A stretch of 64,000 nt of DNA from positions 1,661,501 to 1,725,500 of the forward strand of contig JAWNZC010000314.1 in assembly GCA_035771165.1 (NCBI GenBank), given 5' to 3'. Shown one piece after another: positions 11,518-22,269 of the stretch. Under the pieces are notes generated by a model, which saw nothing but the letters and a program-made list of their open reading frames with translations, did not search any database and was not told where the DNA came from. Within the stretch, counting starts at the first letter, position 1. Each line of letters starts with the position of its first letter. The translations under genes and the position numbers were made by a program. Source of the DNA: Paragorgia papillata (taxonomy: Eukaryota > Cnidaria > Anthozoa > Scleralcyonacea > Coralliidae).

Positions 11518-12279
11518 ATGACGAAAAAATTCAACGATTTCCTCGCTAGCAATGGAATCTTGTGGCAGTTTAACCTTAGTCGTGCACCTTGGTGGGGTGG
11601 CCAATTTGAAAGGCTGGTCGGTTTGGTCAAGGGAGCGTTACATAAGACCATCGGTCGTGCATTCCTAACTTGGGACGAGCTACGAGAAGTAATCCTAGAT
11701 GTCGAGGTAGCAGTCAACAGTAGGCCTCTAAGCTACGTCGAGGAAGACCTACAGATGCCGGTTCTAACACCCAACGCGTTGCTCTTTACACGATCCAACC
11801 AATTGCCCGAACAGAAAGCATATCACCTGAAAGGAGATCTAAGGAAAAGAGCCAAATTCCTAAAGAAATGCAAACAAGCTCTTTGGTCACGCTGGACGAA
11901 AGAATATGTACGTGGATTACGCGAGAGGCACAATATGAATAAAGGATCGGGGTCTTCCAGCGTGTTGAAAGGAGATGTGGTTATCATACGGGGAGACAAG
12001 AAAGATCGAAATCACTGGAAGCTTGGTATCGTCGTGGATGTGATAAAGGGAGTTGATGGTATCGTGAGAGCGGCTAGGTTACGAGCAGGAAAGAATTATT
12101 TGGAAAGGGCGATCCAACATCTATATCCCCTGGAGTTATCATGTGATTGGGAAGAAGAAAACCTATCTAAAGTTCAGCTCAATGTCGACGCCAAACCGTT
12201 TAGGACCCAAAAGAGATGCGGCCGTCGCAGCAGAACTACGTTTGAAAAACCGTCGTTGAAGACGAACAATAACATTTGA
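11518..12279 (+). pseudogene. BEL/Pao integrase C-terminal part and DUF5641 tail
   Basis: This continuation lies in another frame. FLASNGILWQFNLSRAP then WWGGQFERLVGLVK carries the third catalytic residue (E) of the DDE triad. The C-terminal tail (GDVVIIRGDKKDRNHWKLG, RAIQHLYPLEL) is typical of BEL integrases. The 60 bp around 11450-11530 contain more than one frame change, so the copy is not translatable as it stands. Confidence 0.9.
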
Positions 12280-12351
12280 ACAAATTTGACTTTATATTAA
12301 CCTTTTATAAACAATGTCATGCACAATTCAATGTGTTTGGTTACGTAGTAA

Positions 12352-12366
12352 CCAAACAGGGGAGTG
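12352..12366 (+). promoter_or_regulatory. Polypurine tract of BEL element
   Basis: AACAGGGGAGTG lies immediately upstream of the 3' LTR, where plus-strand DNA synthesis would be primed. Confidence 0.65.
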
Positions 12367-12634
12367 TGTTGGGAATTGTGTGAACATTTTATTATGGATT
12401 ATCGTTATGGTTGTGTGTGATGAGTGAGGAGAGTCAGAGCGGATGTTAGAAGGAGTGGCTGAGTGTGAAATATGAATACATAAGAGAGAGAGACTTTGAG
12501 AAGTAAGAGAGATATGTGCGTGAGAGATTGAGAGATATAGTCAGTGAGAGAATTGGAAATATATGTTAGAAACTTGCGTATATTATCAGTGATTTGGCTG
12601 CGAAAGAGCCGCGGTACCTACTGCATTCGCAACA
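12367..12634 (+). mobile_element. BEL/Pao 3' LTR
   Basis: It matches the 5' LTR at 6775-7042 and is followed by the target duplication CAATC (12635-12639). Confidence 0.93.
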
Positions 12635-12893
12635 CAATCTTTTACAACAGTCGTGTTTCCATATATAGTTGTAATTGTTGTAATTCGAATCGCCGATTCG
12701 CTCGGACTGAGGACTTCTCGGTTTTGAGAACTGAGTTCAGATGAGGTAAGTTTGATATTCAAAAACAAATTGAATGACTAAAACTTTGTTTGTGATCATA
12801 TAGCAAGCATAAGTCTCATGTTTCGTGAACGTTTGACGACAGTTGCAAACATTTGAGTTGGCGTTCGGGATTCAAGTCTTCAAACTAGTCATT

Positions 12894-13918
12894 TAGGGAC
12901 GGACCATTAGATTTTTGAGGGGGGGGGGGGGTTGGGCAATTACCAAAAAAAAATTCGAGCACAGCCTTATCCGGGAAAAAAATACCGTGCACAACAAAAC
13001 CCCCAGAAAAAAATATCCTGCAAAGTACCATGTTTTCTAAAAATAGAAAAATATTTATATAGAGGAGCAGATTGCCAGAACACAAAATAAATCACAAGCT
13101 ATGAATCCATCTTGTTGTTAATATTAAACACAGACTTGTCAGGTCACTGCTATTAAATAGTGTTAGAAAACAAGTACTTGTCCTACAAAACAAGTGGAAC
13201 AATTTTTAAGCAGCAACAAACACATTCTGCAGTTTACTTCCATTTTAACAATGTAGAGCAGCTGCTCACTAAATACAAAGATACTATTTTGCATTGTAAA
13301 AACACAAATATTATTAGTCTTTTTAGCGCATAATTTATGATTGTCTATATATTCACTGAATACTTTCTTGTTTTTATGATAAACTCGACATTTGTATAGC
13401 AAAACATCATTTGTGAAAACATAGATATATTCAATGACACTTAATATTTTAAAGCTCTGTGCGGCCCTTTTCACCAATTTGGTGAAAAATCTCCCACACA
13501 AGGCATTAAAATAGTATTTAAGTGTCATCTCATATATATAGTCAGGGGTGGATTCAGACTCATCTGATAGGGGGGGTGCATATTTTTCAGGGGGTGTACC
13601 CTTCTTTTACTGTCACAAATTGCATCATTAACATAAAAAATGTTTGTCATAAATTATTAAAATCTCAGTATCCATTGGTTAATGACTGATATGGCCCATT
13701 GCGTAATTGCTTTGTGGTTGTATCTGTATCCTTTCTAGTATTGCTATAAACGTATTGTATGTGTCGGACATTAACAAACGTAGGCTCACAAAAAAATATC
13801 CTGCAAGCAAATGATGTCGAAAAAAAATATCCTGCACAACCTCGAGTGAAAAAAAAATATTCCTGCACCAAAAAATTGGCCAAACCCCCCCTCAAAAATC
13901 TAATGGTCCGTCCCTTAG
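12894..13918. mobile_element. TIR element with poly-G arms
   Basis: The left end TAGGGACGGACCATTAG, then TTTTTGAGGGGGG, is mirrored at the right end as CCCCCTCAAAAATCTAATGG, then TCCGTCCCTTA. Inside both ends, A-rich words with ATATCCTGCA recur in inverted orientation (about 13005-13022 and 13795-13870). The interior shows no transposase. Confidence 0.8.
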
Positions 13919-13924
13919 TAGACT

Positions 13925-14045
13925 TCTTTAACAAAATCGAGGGTTTTTTGCGACTGTTGTAATTGTTGTAGAAGTTGAACCTGATTCAACTTCTACAATA
14001 GTCGCCAACTGAATTACAACAAGCGTTTCCATTAAGTTGTATTTT
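13925..14045. repeat. Foldback of GTTGTAATTG family
   Basis: TAGAAGTTGAACCTGATTCA is followed by its inverse. The flanks GACTGTTGTAATTGTTGTAG and GAATTACAACAAGCGTTTCC match the family at 6706 and 12640. Related words recur at 15065-15145. Confidence 0.6.
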
Positions 14046-14276
14046 ATTTTATTTAACTTTGCCCTGATAATATCATTAATTATATATGTACAATTTGTAC
14101 CAACAAAAGTAATACAAGGCAGGAATACCGCAACAGCTAAAGCCAATTACTGCGGATCCTTTGTTACAAATATTATAACAAAATACAAGTTTAACAGTGA
14201 ACGGAAATACACATGCACAAGATAATACAAAAACAATTAATCTAAAGTAAAAGATAAAAGAAAAAGAACGCTAACA

Positions 14277-14815
14277 CCCCCCCCCCCCCCCCCCGAAAAG
14301 AAAGCTGTGAATTTTCTAATTATTTGAATAAATAAATAAATAAACAATTAATTAATTAATTAATTAATTAAATAAATAAATAAAAAAGTAAATAAGTAAG
14401 TAAGTAAATAAATAAATAAATAAATAAAAAAATAAATAAATATATATATATATATATAAAAAAATAAAAAAATACATAAATAAATAAATAGATAGATAGA
14501 TAGATGGATAGATGGATAGATGGATAGATGGATAGATGGATAGATGGATAGATGGGTAGATGGGTAGATGGGTAGATGGGTAGATGGGTAGATGGGTAGA
14601 TGGGTAGATGGGTAGATGGGTAGATGGGTAGATCGGTAGATCGGTAGATCGGTAGATGGGTAGATGGGTAGATGGGTAGATGGGTAGATGGGTAGATGGG
14701 TAGATGGGTAGATAAATAGATGGGTAGATAAATAGATGGATAGATAAATAGATAAATAGATAAATAGATAAATAGATAAATAGATAAATAGATAAATAGA
14801 TAAATAAATAATAAA
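14277..14815. repeat. Poly-C run and tetranucleotide arrays
   Basis: A C run of about 18 is followed by TAAA, TTAA, TAAG, TAGA, GGATAGAT and GGGTAGAT arrays. The 159-residue minus-strand frame over it consists only of repeat-encoded YLSI/HLPIYPS words. Confidence 0.95.
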
Positions 14816-15190
14816 TTGGGCGAGGTTTAAAAACAACAAGAAGGTAACTAATAGACTACGAGCACAATTACGCTTAACACAGGCTGTCTTCCATGTACGT
14901 GGGTCGTCAGGGTCGAATGTTGAGCAAAGAGCGGAGTAGTAGGTTTCTTTCAGTATAGTTTTAAAAGTAGTTCCATATCCGTGTTGATCGTATCAAGTAT
15001 GATCTGCTATACGTTGATGTTCTGCACAGTCGCTCTTCAAAGGTTGTACCAACCATTTTACTGGAATTGTAATTCGTTGTAGTTGTAATTAGTTGTAATT
15101 CAGTTGTAGTGAAATCTGATCGGTGATGGTCGCCGACTGAATTTCAGTCCAGTGGACTGAATAAAGTTTTTGCTTTTTCTCCTTTTGTCT
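14816..15190. other. No gene seen
   Basis: Mixed sequence with foldback words GTTGTAATTAGTTGTAATTC and GGTCGCCGACTGAATT near 15070-15150, but no supported coding region. Confidence 0.5.
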
Positions 15191-15214
15191 GACGAAGTCT
15201 CTTTCTTAAAATCA

Positions 15215-15216
<2 letters not shown>

Positions 15217-15250
<34 letters not shown>

Positions 15251-15385
15251 ACAAACGAGCACGTGTGATTTTGTTCACGGAATGTCGGACAGTGCTCAAT
15301 ACCATAAAGGTAGAGCGAATATAGTACAGAAGATCGCCCCGCGTGAAACTGACAGCTGCGACACTCAACATTTTGAGGTAAGCCC
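15217..15385. repeat. TA run with degenerate ribozyme-element flank
   Basis: A TA run (15217-15246) is followed by GGACAGTGCTCAATACC, AGGTAGAGCGA and CCCGCGTGAAACTGACAG. The GAGTGCTC-type word and the TGAAAC box resemble the ribozyme-bearing elements at 16.2-17.6 kb, but the CTGATGA box is not preserved. Confidence 0.45.
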
Positions 15386-15597
15386 ACTTAAACTATACTA
15401 TATATATATTTCTAAAACTCATTAATAATTGATGAGGAAAACACAAAGAAAATCCATGTTTAATGAGTGTCTGTATACGTGATACAGATTCCTCTTGATT
15501 TACATAAGTTTTAGCTTTGATTTTCTCGACTTAGACAACGTTTTTTTAGAAAAATTACTACGCCAATGAACTAACCAAATCGGATCGTTTTAGAAGT

Positions 15598-15699
15598 CAT
15601 TTACAGAATGAGTGTCCGTTCTGTATCGGGATACAGGCACTCGGCTTCGCCTCGTGTCTGTATACCCCGATACAGAACGGCCACTCATTCTGTAAATAG
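15598..15699. repeat. Perfect hairpin at edge of TA array
   Basis: CATTTACAGAATGAGTG, CCGTTCTGTATCGGG and so on is mirrored across a centre near 15650. The right arm runs straight into the TATACA array. Confidence 0.85.
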
Positions 15700-15712
15700 T
15701 ACATATATATAC

Positions 15713-15809
<97 letters not shown>

Positions 15810-16249
15810 TATATACATATATATATACATATATATATACATATATATATACATATATATATACATATATATATACATATATATATACATATATATATAT
15901 ACATATATATATATATACATATATATATATACATATATATATACATATATATATACATATATATATACATATATATATACATATATATATACATATATAT
16001 ATATACATATATATATACATATATATATACATATATATATACATATATATATACATATATATATACATATATATATACATATATATATACATATATATAT
16101 ACATATATATATATACATATATATATACATATATATATACATATATATATACATATATATATACATATATATATACATATATATATACATATATATATAC
16201 ATATATATACATATATATATATACATATATATATACATATATATATATA
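15700..16249. repeat. (TATACA)n / (TA)n microsatellite
   Basis: About 550 bp of TATACATATA words. Long frames on both strands are pure repeat translation. Confidence 0.98.
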
Positions 16250-16307
16250 GTTCAATCTACAGACACGGTGTTTCGCTGTACAACAGCTCATCAGTGTAGC
16301 TTGGAAC
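16250..16307 (-). ncRNA. Type I hammerhead ribozyme, solitary copy
   Basis: Same 58-nt motif as in the 34.6-35.7 kb array, with an identical core. On the minus strand: stem I CTACA/TGTAG with outer GTTC/GAAC, core CTGATGA, stem II GCTGT/ACAGC with loop TGT, core GAA, stem III ACA/TGT, and predicted cleavage after GTC. It starts directly at the end of the TA array. The unit continues to about 16457 and then ends in another TA array, so this is a single, 3'-incomplete unit. Confidence 0.85.
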
Positions 16308-16457
16308 AATCTGAATGAATTTCATCAATTACTTATACACATGCGATCGTCGGTGACAACCGCATGTGGGACAGCATCGGTGAAATACATTCAGATAGCG
16401 TGAGGTGCGCATGGGCCCAGAGTGCTCAAACTTCCACAAGGGTAGTGAGCGTTGCAT
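16308..16457 (-). mobile_element. Partial retrozyme-like unit body
   Basis: This is homologous to the first about 210 bp of each 277-bp unit at 34636-35750, with a few substitutions (for example ATCAATT for ACCAATT). It ends at GTGAGCGTTGCAT and then a TA run. Confidence 0.8.
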
Positions 16458-16621
16458 ATATATATATATAATAGTATATATATGCATATATATAGTATAT
16501 ATATGCATATATATAGTATATAATAGTTCAAGTAGTCGTTTACAATAGACCACAGAGTGCTCGATACTTTTGAAGGTAGAGCAAGATCGATTTTATTTTT
16601 AAAAAAAATGAAAAAAAAATA

Positions 16622-16673
<52 letters not shown>

Positions 16674-16700
16674 ATAAAGTAAAGTTTTACCTTAAAGTCT

Positions 16701-16741
16701 TCGCTACCAGAGGTTTCACCCTAAACGGGATCATCAGGCGA
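16701..16741 (-). ncRNA. Hammerhead-like motif, left arm of palindrome
   Basis: On the minus strand: stem I TCGC/GCGA, core CTGATGA, stem II CCC/GGG with loop GTTTA, GAA, stem III ACC/GGT with loop TCT, and predicted cleavage after GTA. The U-U at the first stem II position replaces the usual G-C. Its mirror image follows directly, so a run-through transcript would fold as a long hairpin instead. Confidence 0.6.
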
Positions 16742-16746
16742 CTCTC

Positions 16747-16787
16747 TCGCCTGATGATCCCGTTTAGGGTGAAACCTCTGGTAGCGA
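16747..16787 (+). ncRNA. Hammerhead-like motif, right arm of palindrome
   Basis: Mirror copy of 16701-16741: CTGATGA at 16751-16757, GAAA at 16771-16774, GTA with predicted cleavage after 16783, and stem I TCGC/GCGA. The same U-U caveat applies. Confidence 0.6.
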
Positions 16788-16881
16788 AGACTTTAAGGTA
16801 AAACTATACTTTATACTTTGTATTTTGCTCTATCTATATATGGTATTGAGCACTCTCTAACATTTCGTGAACCAAAACTCA

Positions 16882-16922
<41 letters not shown>

Positions 16923-17017
16923 AGCAACGACTACATTTTAGGATTCAAACTGTTATTTCGCTCTACCAAACACCTGGTATTGAGCACTCTTCAATCTACT
17001 ACAAAACATTACACATT

Positions 17018-17057
<40 letters not shown>

Positions 17058-17192
17058 TGAGTTTTGGTTCACGAAATGTTAGAGAGTGCTCAATACCATA
17101 TATAGATAGTATATATATATAATATTATAGTAATATATATATATAATATTAGATAGTAATATATATATATATATATATTATTTAAAAATGAA

Positions 17193-17237
17193 CGTTGCTA
17201 ATCCGAGTTTCACGCGTTAAGCGATCATCAGGCAACT
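17193..17237 (-). ncRNA. Hammerhead-like motif, family 2
   Basis: On the minus strand: stem I GTTGC/GCAAC, CTGATGA, stem II CGC/GCG, GAAAC, then a stem III that carries one mismatch (ACT against ATT) and a cleavage trinucleotide TTA. Probably a slightly decayed ribozyme. Confidence 0.5.
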
Positions 17238-17453
17238 GAAAACGTTTCACAGTTTCTGTTTATATATATTGCGTGGCACGCGTGAGATCGCGGCACACGT
17301 GTCATCACACGCGCGAAATTGCGTAGGATGAGTCCAATCTCCCGAACTCATCCCACGCAATTCTCGAACTCATCCCACGCAATTTCGTGCGTGCGGTGAT
17401 GTCACGTGTGCCGCGATCTCACGCGTGCCACGCAAATAACCAGAAACTAAAGT
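17238..17453. repeat. Palindrome between two hammerhead-like ends
   Basis: GCGTGGCACGCGTGAGATCG, CGGCACACGTG and CGCGCGAAATTGCGT are mirrored on the right half (17370-17435). The centre repeats CGAACTCATCCCACGCAATT. Confidence 0.8.
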
Positions 17454-17496
17454 CAAACTTGATGATCACTTAACGTGTGAAACTCGGAGTAGCAAC
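17454..17496 (+). ncRNA. Degenerate hammerhead-like motif, family 2
   Basis: TTGATGA (one change from CTGATGA), stem II CAC/GTG, GAAA at 17479-17482, intact stem III ACT/AGT with loop CGG, then GTA. Stem I does not pair, so this copy is probably inactive. Confidence 0.4.
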
Positions 17497-17577
17497 GTTA
17501 ATTTTTTTACATAAAATCTATCTTGCTCTACCTTCAAAAGTATCGAGCACTCTGTGGTCTATCGTAAACGACTACTT

Positions 17578-17580
<3 letters not shown>

Positions 17581-17662
<82 letters not shown>

Positions 17663-17701
17663 GTATATATATATATGTATATATATATATGTATATATAT
17701 G
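17581..17701. repeat. (TA)n microsatellite
   Basis: About 120 bp of TA with a few GTATATA interruptions. It borders the palindromic composite. Confidence 0.97.
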
Positions 17702-17814
17702 TAAAAGGCTGAGGCCAAACAAGAGATAGGCTTTTTAAAACATATCTGAATCTCAATATAACATCCCTCTTCCTATTTACAAATAATAATTTTATTCGGG
17801 CATGCATGGTGGTA

Positions 17815-18075
17815 TATTTTGCGAGCTAAAATGGAGAATTCAGCGGGCTAAAAAGTATATTTTAGCCCGCTGTCTGCTGATCTGAGCTTATCAGTTCTAA
17901 ATCACTATTGCATGGTTTGTTGTTTACGAAATTGTGTATATATACAGTTGATGTTCTTGGGCACAAATATGTTTTTGGCCCTCAGAGCTAATTCTAACCT
18001 TCGCCTTCGGCTCGGGCTAAAATGAGCCTGAGTCGGGCCAAAAACATATTTATATATGCCCGCGAACATCCGAAC
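17815..18075. repeat. Hairpin-rich foldback remnants
   Basis: CAGCGGGCTAAAAAGTATA is mirrored by TATTTTAGCCCGCTG (about 17840-17882), and GGGCACAAATATGTTTTTGG by CCAAAAACATATTTATATA (17958-18060). No coding region. Confidence 0.6.
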
Positions 18076-18566
18076 TCTATTGTTATAATACTTCAAATAG
18101 CGTATCTAAGACATGTTTAACGTTAAACTATTTAACAAGATTTATTATATGGCTGGGCTTGTTTTCGGGTCATTACGGCAAACGGCGCACGCTGCATGAT
18201 TGGTTGCTGAGACGTCCGGAAAAAGCCGTAATGCCCTCTCGGCACTGTGAGAGGGCATTACGTCCTTTTTAATGACCTGCAAGTTTTGGCGGGAAAATTA
18301 CTGAGTTGATTTGAATGAAAATAAAAGCGAATTAGATATATTCGTTGGGAAATTTTGAACAATAATACGTCCTGAAACATCAGTGTTTCTTTAGTATAAA
18401 AACTTATTATTTAAAAGCGCGAAAAATAAAAGCCAACAGGTGTAAACATGAAGCGAAACGTACAAGCTCAAAAGTAAGAACTAACGTGAACGGCGACACC
18501 TGATGTCCTGATCAAGACAAACGTAGAACTAAAAACAGATAAGAAACAAACCAAAAGCCATATAAT

Positions 18567-18730
18567 AAAAGGCTTATATTAACCTCGTTTTCTCGGTCTG
18601 TACGGGAAAGTATTTGCCCTCGGTTTCTCTCGCACAAACCTCGCTCCTTCGTCGCTCGGTCTGTACGAAAACGTCAGGCAAATACTTTCCCGTACAGACC
18701 TCGAACTCGGTTAATAAGCCTTTCATAATA
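18567..18730. repeat. Foldback, TTATTAACC...GGTCTGTACGG family
   Basis: AGGCTTATATTAACCTCG and GGTCTGTACGGGAAAGTATT are mirrored by AATACTTTCCCGTACAGACC and CGGTTAATAAGCCTTT. Related ends occur at 38690 and 39225. Confidence 0.75.
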
Positions 18731-19500
18731 TTAAGCTACCCAGTCGTATACTGTGAACGGATTACGGTGAAACTGAATGTCTTTTCTGTCCATTCTCTAA
18801 AAATCAGTAACACCTGTTGAGCTGAACAGCACTTGAAAGCCATGCTATCGTAAATTATAAAGCTGATAGGCTCGTAAATTTAAACAACATACATCCGCGA
18901 ATATAATACATGTAGCTTATCTTAAGCAGCTGGCCACAAGAGTAAAATGCATGATTAATTTAAAACAAAAACAAATTGTTATAGTTTTTATCTAACTTTT
19001 CTAAAAGTTCAGATAAATATGGAGTATAACATGGTTTTTTTATAAAGAAGTATAAATTATAATTATTTGGCAATACATGGTCCTCACAAATAGTGCGTGT
19101 TTTGCTAAAAAAAACTTCAGTTGTCGTATAAATCACTTACAAAAACACATGCTTCAGTTTTTCCTTTTGTTTTTAGCAATGCAGATAATCAAAATGTCTT
19201 AATATATAGTTGAAGTAGTTAGTTAATGACTCGAAAATTATTTCAGTTTTGACAAAAACAATTCCATCTTTTTTAACCATCTCTTGTTATTGCTTCAGCC
19301 CACAGCTGCCTTGGAGATCTCATTGTTAGAAAACTATAATTATCAAACGCTTTCCCAGCCAAAGATGAAAACTGAAATTATTCTATTGCGAAATGTCGCG
19401 AAAGCCAACATTTCCGCTGTTTTGAAGAAGGTGCATATGACGAAAATTTTAAGTTTTTCTTGGAGCTGAAGGAAGGTTGAAAATTTTTTTAACTTTGCCT
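18731..19500. other. No gene seen
   Basis: AT-rich sequence without a supported feature. Confidence 0.5.
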
Positions 19501-19504
19501 TTCC

Positions 19505-19958
19505 AGTGGCGTGGTGGCAAGTTTCAGGCTGGGGTGGCCAGATTAGCTTTGCCCCCCCCCCCCCCCCACACACACACACACACAAAAAAATATATATATA
19601 CATATATATATATATATATTACTGTATTTTATAAATGATCACATTTTTTGTTTTAAAATAACTCAAGTAGCAATATATAATATTACAACAAACAATGGGT
19701 TCTCTCAAAGGCGACGTCAATGCGAGCGCCGAAGTAGCGCCAAGAGTCTCTGATATGCCATTTCCTGCATTTTGGAGTGAGATTTTACAGAATTCTGAAG
19801 ATTATAAAACTTCATAGAAAACACAAAAGATTTCAGATCTTTATATCCCCCCATGAAAACCTAGCTATAAAAAGAAATAGGTTTATTTTGTTAAGTTTTG
19901 GCGCCCTTGCTAGTTTTGGCTCCCCTTCTGCAACCCCAGCTGGCACCACGCCCTGTGC
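19505..19958. mobile_element. hAT-like non-autonomous element
   Basis: The left end CAGTGGCGTGGTGGC and the right end GGCACCACGCCCTG are inverted. Flanks TGCCTTTC (left) and TGCTTTTC (right) look like an 8-bp target duplication with one change, and hAT elements make 8-bp duplications. A poly-C/CA tract and AT-rich filler lie inside. No transposase. Confidence 0.65.
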
Positions 19959-19991
19959 TTTTCGATCAAACGCCTTTTGCGAGATAGATGT

Positions 19992-20417
19992 CTTAGGCCC
20001 TGTTTATATGAAGCGGATTGACACTAGTCCAATCGGATCGAAAAACGCGAAGGCAATCCGGCACATATTTACATGGAGAATCTGATCTGCTTGGAACATT
20101 GTTTTCGGTTTTGGAACACTATTTTCTGTGCTTCCCTCAATATCTGCCATTTAGCACGACACGCTGACCAACTTTACTCATGCGTATCAAGTCATTTTCA
20201 AGTCAAACCGTGTTTAGATGATTCAGATTGGAGACATTCAAGTCGATCCTTGCTTGAATCTCAAGTCAATTCACTCCACTGCGTGGATTGACTTCAGCCA
20301 TCCGTTTCGGTCAGATCGAAAACTTCAATCTTCTTCATGTAACCATGCACAACAAGGAGAAACATCATGTGCGATTTGACTTGAACACTCAATCCGCTTC
20401 AGGTAAACAGGGCCTTA
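19992..20417. mobile_element. Foldback, GGCCCTGTTTA ends
   Basis: TTAGGCCCTGTTTATATGAA, then GCGGATTGA, is mirrored at the right end (TCAATCCGCTTCAGGTAAAC, then AGGGCCTTA). Interior words around ATTGACTTGA also repeat in both orientations. No ORF. Confidence 0.75.
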
Positions 20418-20944
20418 ATCTAGTTAATTTAATATGCTGTGCACATTATATACAAACATAAATAAGAACATGATAATAGTCTGGATAACCGAACGAGTAA
20501 AAAATCTTGGCTTTGACCAGAGTAAAATACATAAATTAAAACTTGAAAGTCAGGTCACTCAGATGCGGTCCAGAAATTGTTTAAAAAACACGACGAAAAA
20601 TATAGAACATATATATATACTGAATATGATACATCAATCAAAAGCAACGTGCATAATGGTGGGTTTATAAGAAACTGGGTTGTATGCACTTGAGGCCATA
20701 TGCTCGGCTTCCATGTTCGTTGGTCGTCTGTGTTGTACGTGTTGTTTAGTGCATTATTAATGTATAGTAGTTACATAGGGACTTCCCACTGATAAAGTTA
20801 GAGAGAGTGATGTCTTTTTGTTGTAATATTTTTGGGTCTTAGGTTGAGGTATTGGATTTCTAAATTTGATATTTGTAGCAGTTATATGGGTGGAACAAGC
20901 TGTTAGCGCGCTGCCGCTCCAGCTCCCACTGCTGAAGTTAGTTA

Positions 20945-21782
20945 CTACGGTTCCGGTTTGAACGTGGACACGCGTAATTTGACGACACACGGGAAACTAA
21001 CATGTTGCTAAGCGGAAACTGCGAAGTTACTAAGGCCAAACTGCATTGTTTCTTCGTGCAAACGTCGCGTTGTGGGGTTTGTCATGCAGCGTAAGCGTGG
21101 CCAAACGCTTTCAACATCGCATTCAACATCATTCAACATTGTTGAACGATGTTGAATAATGTTGAAAGCACGAGTGGCCAAATGAATTCATGCAACATCG
21201 TTCAACATTCATGAATGACAATTAATTGAACGCGGGCTACCACAAAAGCTGGAATCGACAATATCCCATATGGCGCATGTCTTTGTTCAACAAAGTTGAA
21301 TGAAATGTGGCCAAATGCGTTCAACACCTTTCAACATTTTGAGAACAATAGAAATGTTGAACGCGTGTTGAACGAAAATTTGAACATGTTCAAATTTCGT
21401 TCAACATCATTCAACACCATTCAACAACGTTCAACATCATTCAACAGGGGTGGCCAAACGCTTTCAACATGTTGAATTCAACAATGTTGAACGATGTTGA
21501 ATGAAAAGTTGAAAGCGTTTGGCCAAGCCTTTTTTAATGGCCAGTTGGAAAAGCACTGTGGAGTTCTTAGCTTCACTTGACGAAGATTTAATTGTGTATA
21601 AAGATGAGTTATAAACATGCCCACATTTGCTTTGAAAATTTGGCGCTCGTTTCAAATTGAAACAATACCGTTTGGCCTTATATATAACGTTACAGTTTCC
21701 GCTTAGCAACATGTTAGTTTCCCGTGTGAAACGTGTGTCGTCAAATTACGCGTGTCCACGCTCAAACCGGAACCGTAGTATA
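20945..21782. mobile_element. Foldback element with long arms
   Basis: Arms of at least 85 bp: 20945-21035 (ACTACGGTTCCGGTTTGAAC, GTGGACACGCGTAATTTGAC, GGGAAACTAACATGTTGC) mirrored at 21690-21782. The interior holds a block of self-complementary TTCAACATCGTTCAAC-type words (21095-21530), itself bounded by GTGGCCAAACGCTTTCAAC and its inverse. Confidence 0.8.
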
Positions 21783-21792
21783 CTACCCTGGT

Positions 21793-22000
21793 CAAAAGGG
21801 GTTAGTACTCTGATTGTTGGTTCTCGGCTCCTGTGCCTCGAGGGTTTTTCACCTGGTTCGCCAGTTTTCCTTCCTCCGTAAAATCAACACCATACAGTTT
21901 CTCCAGTTAAAACTAGTTCCATCAAGGGGTGAGGGCCTTTGGGTTATCAGTGTGTAAATACTGTCATATCTTACTCTCAATAAATATAGTCGCTTAGGGT
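21793..22000 (+). repeat. Diverged 5S-headed SINE copy
   Basis: It carries GGGGTTAGTACTCTGATTG then CTCGAGGGTTTTTCACC, GGTTCGCCAGTTTTCC and TCCTCCGTAAAATCAACACC, matching the body of the SINE at 43575-43845. The 5S-derived head is only partly preserved. Confidence 0.65.
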
Positions 22001-22269
22001 TTGTTTTGTATATTTCAATCCTTTGAACCTCTGGGCCTTCTTAAATACGACCGCACTTCCCTACATCACACGGTTAACAATTAACAAACTACGATTTTTA
22101 CCTTCGGTCTTTTATAGTTGAAATTCCGGTGATATCTGTTATGACAGTATGGTATTCCAACTCAAGTAATTGAAAGCAACAATTCTCTCTTCTTTTCTGG
22201 TATAGCTTTTGCCTTCGGCGTTAACAGTAAACTAATTTATATTTTGTCATCGTAAGACACTATATATAC

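Larger units (their letters stand above)
16530..17577. mobile_element. Palindromic composite with 59-bp inverted ends
   Basis: The left end (AGTAGTCGTTTACAATAGAC, CACAGAGTGCTCGATAC, GAAGGTAGAGCAAGAT) is mirrored at 17519-17577. Inside are nested inverted pairs: the ribozyme palindrome at 16680-16805, and 16800-16885 against 17055-17110 (GTTTTGGTTCACGAAATG, GAGAGTGCTCAATACC). TA runs separate the parts. No ORF is present. Confidence 0.7.

Noticed and set aside
14360..14839. 159-codon minus-strand frame rich in Tyr/Leu/Ser/Ile
   Set aside because: Tetranucleotide repeat translation.
15590..16318. Long Tyr/Ile frames on both strands
   Set aside because: Translation of the TATACA/TA microsatellite.
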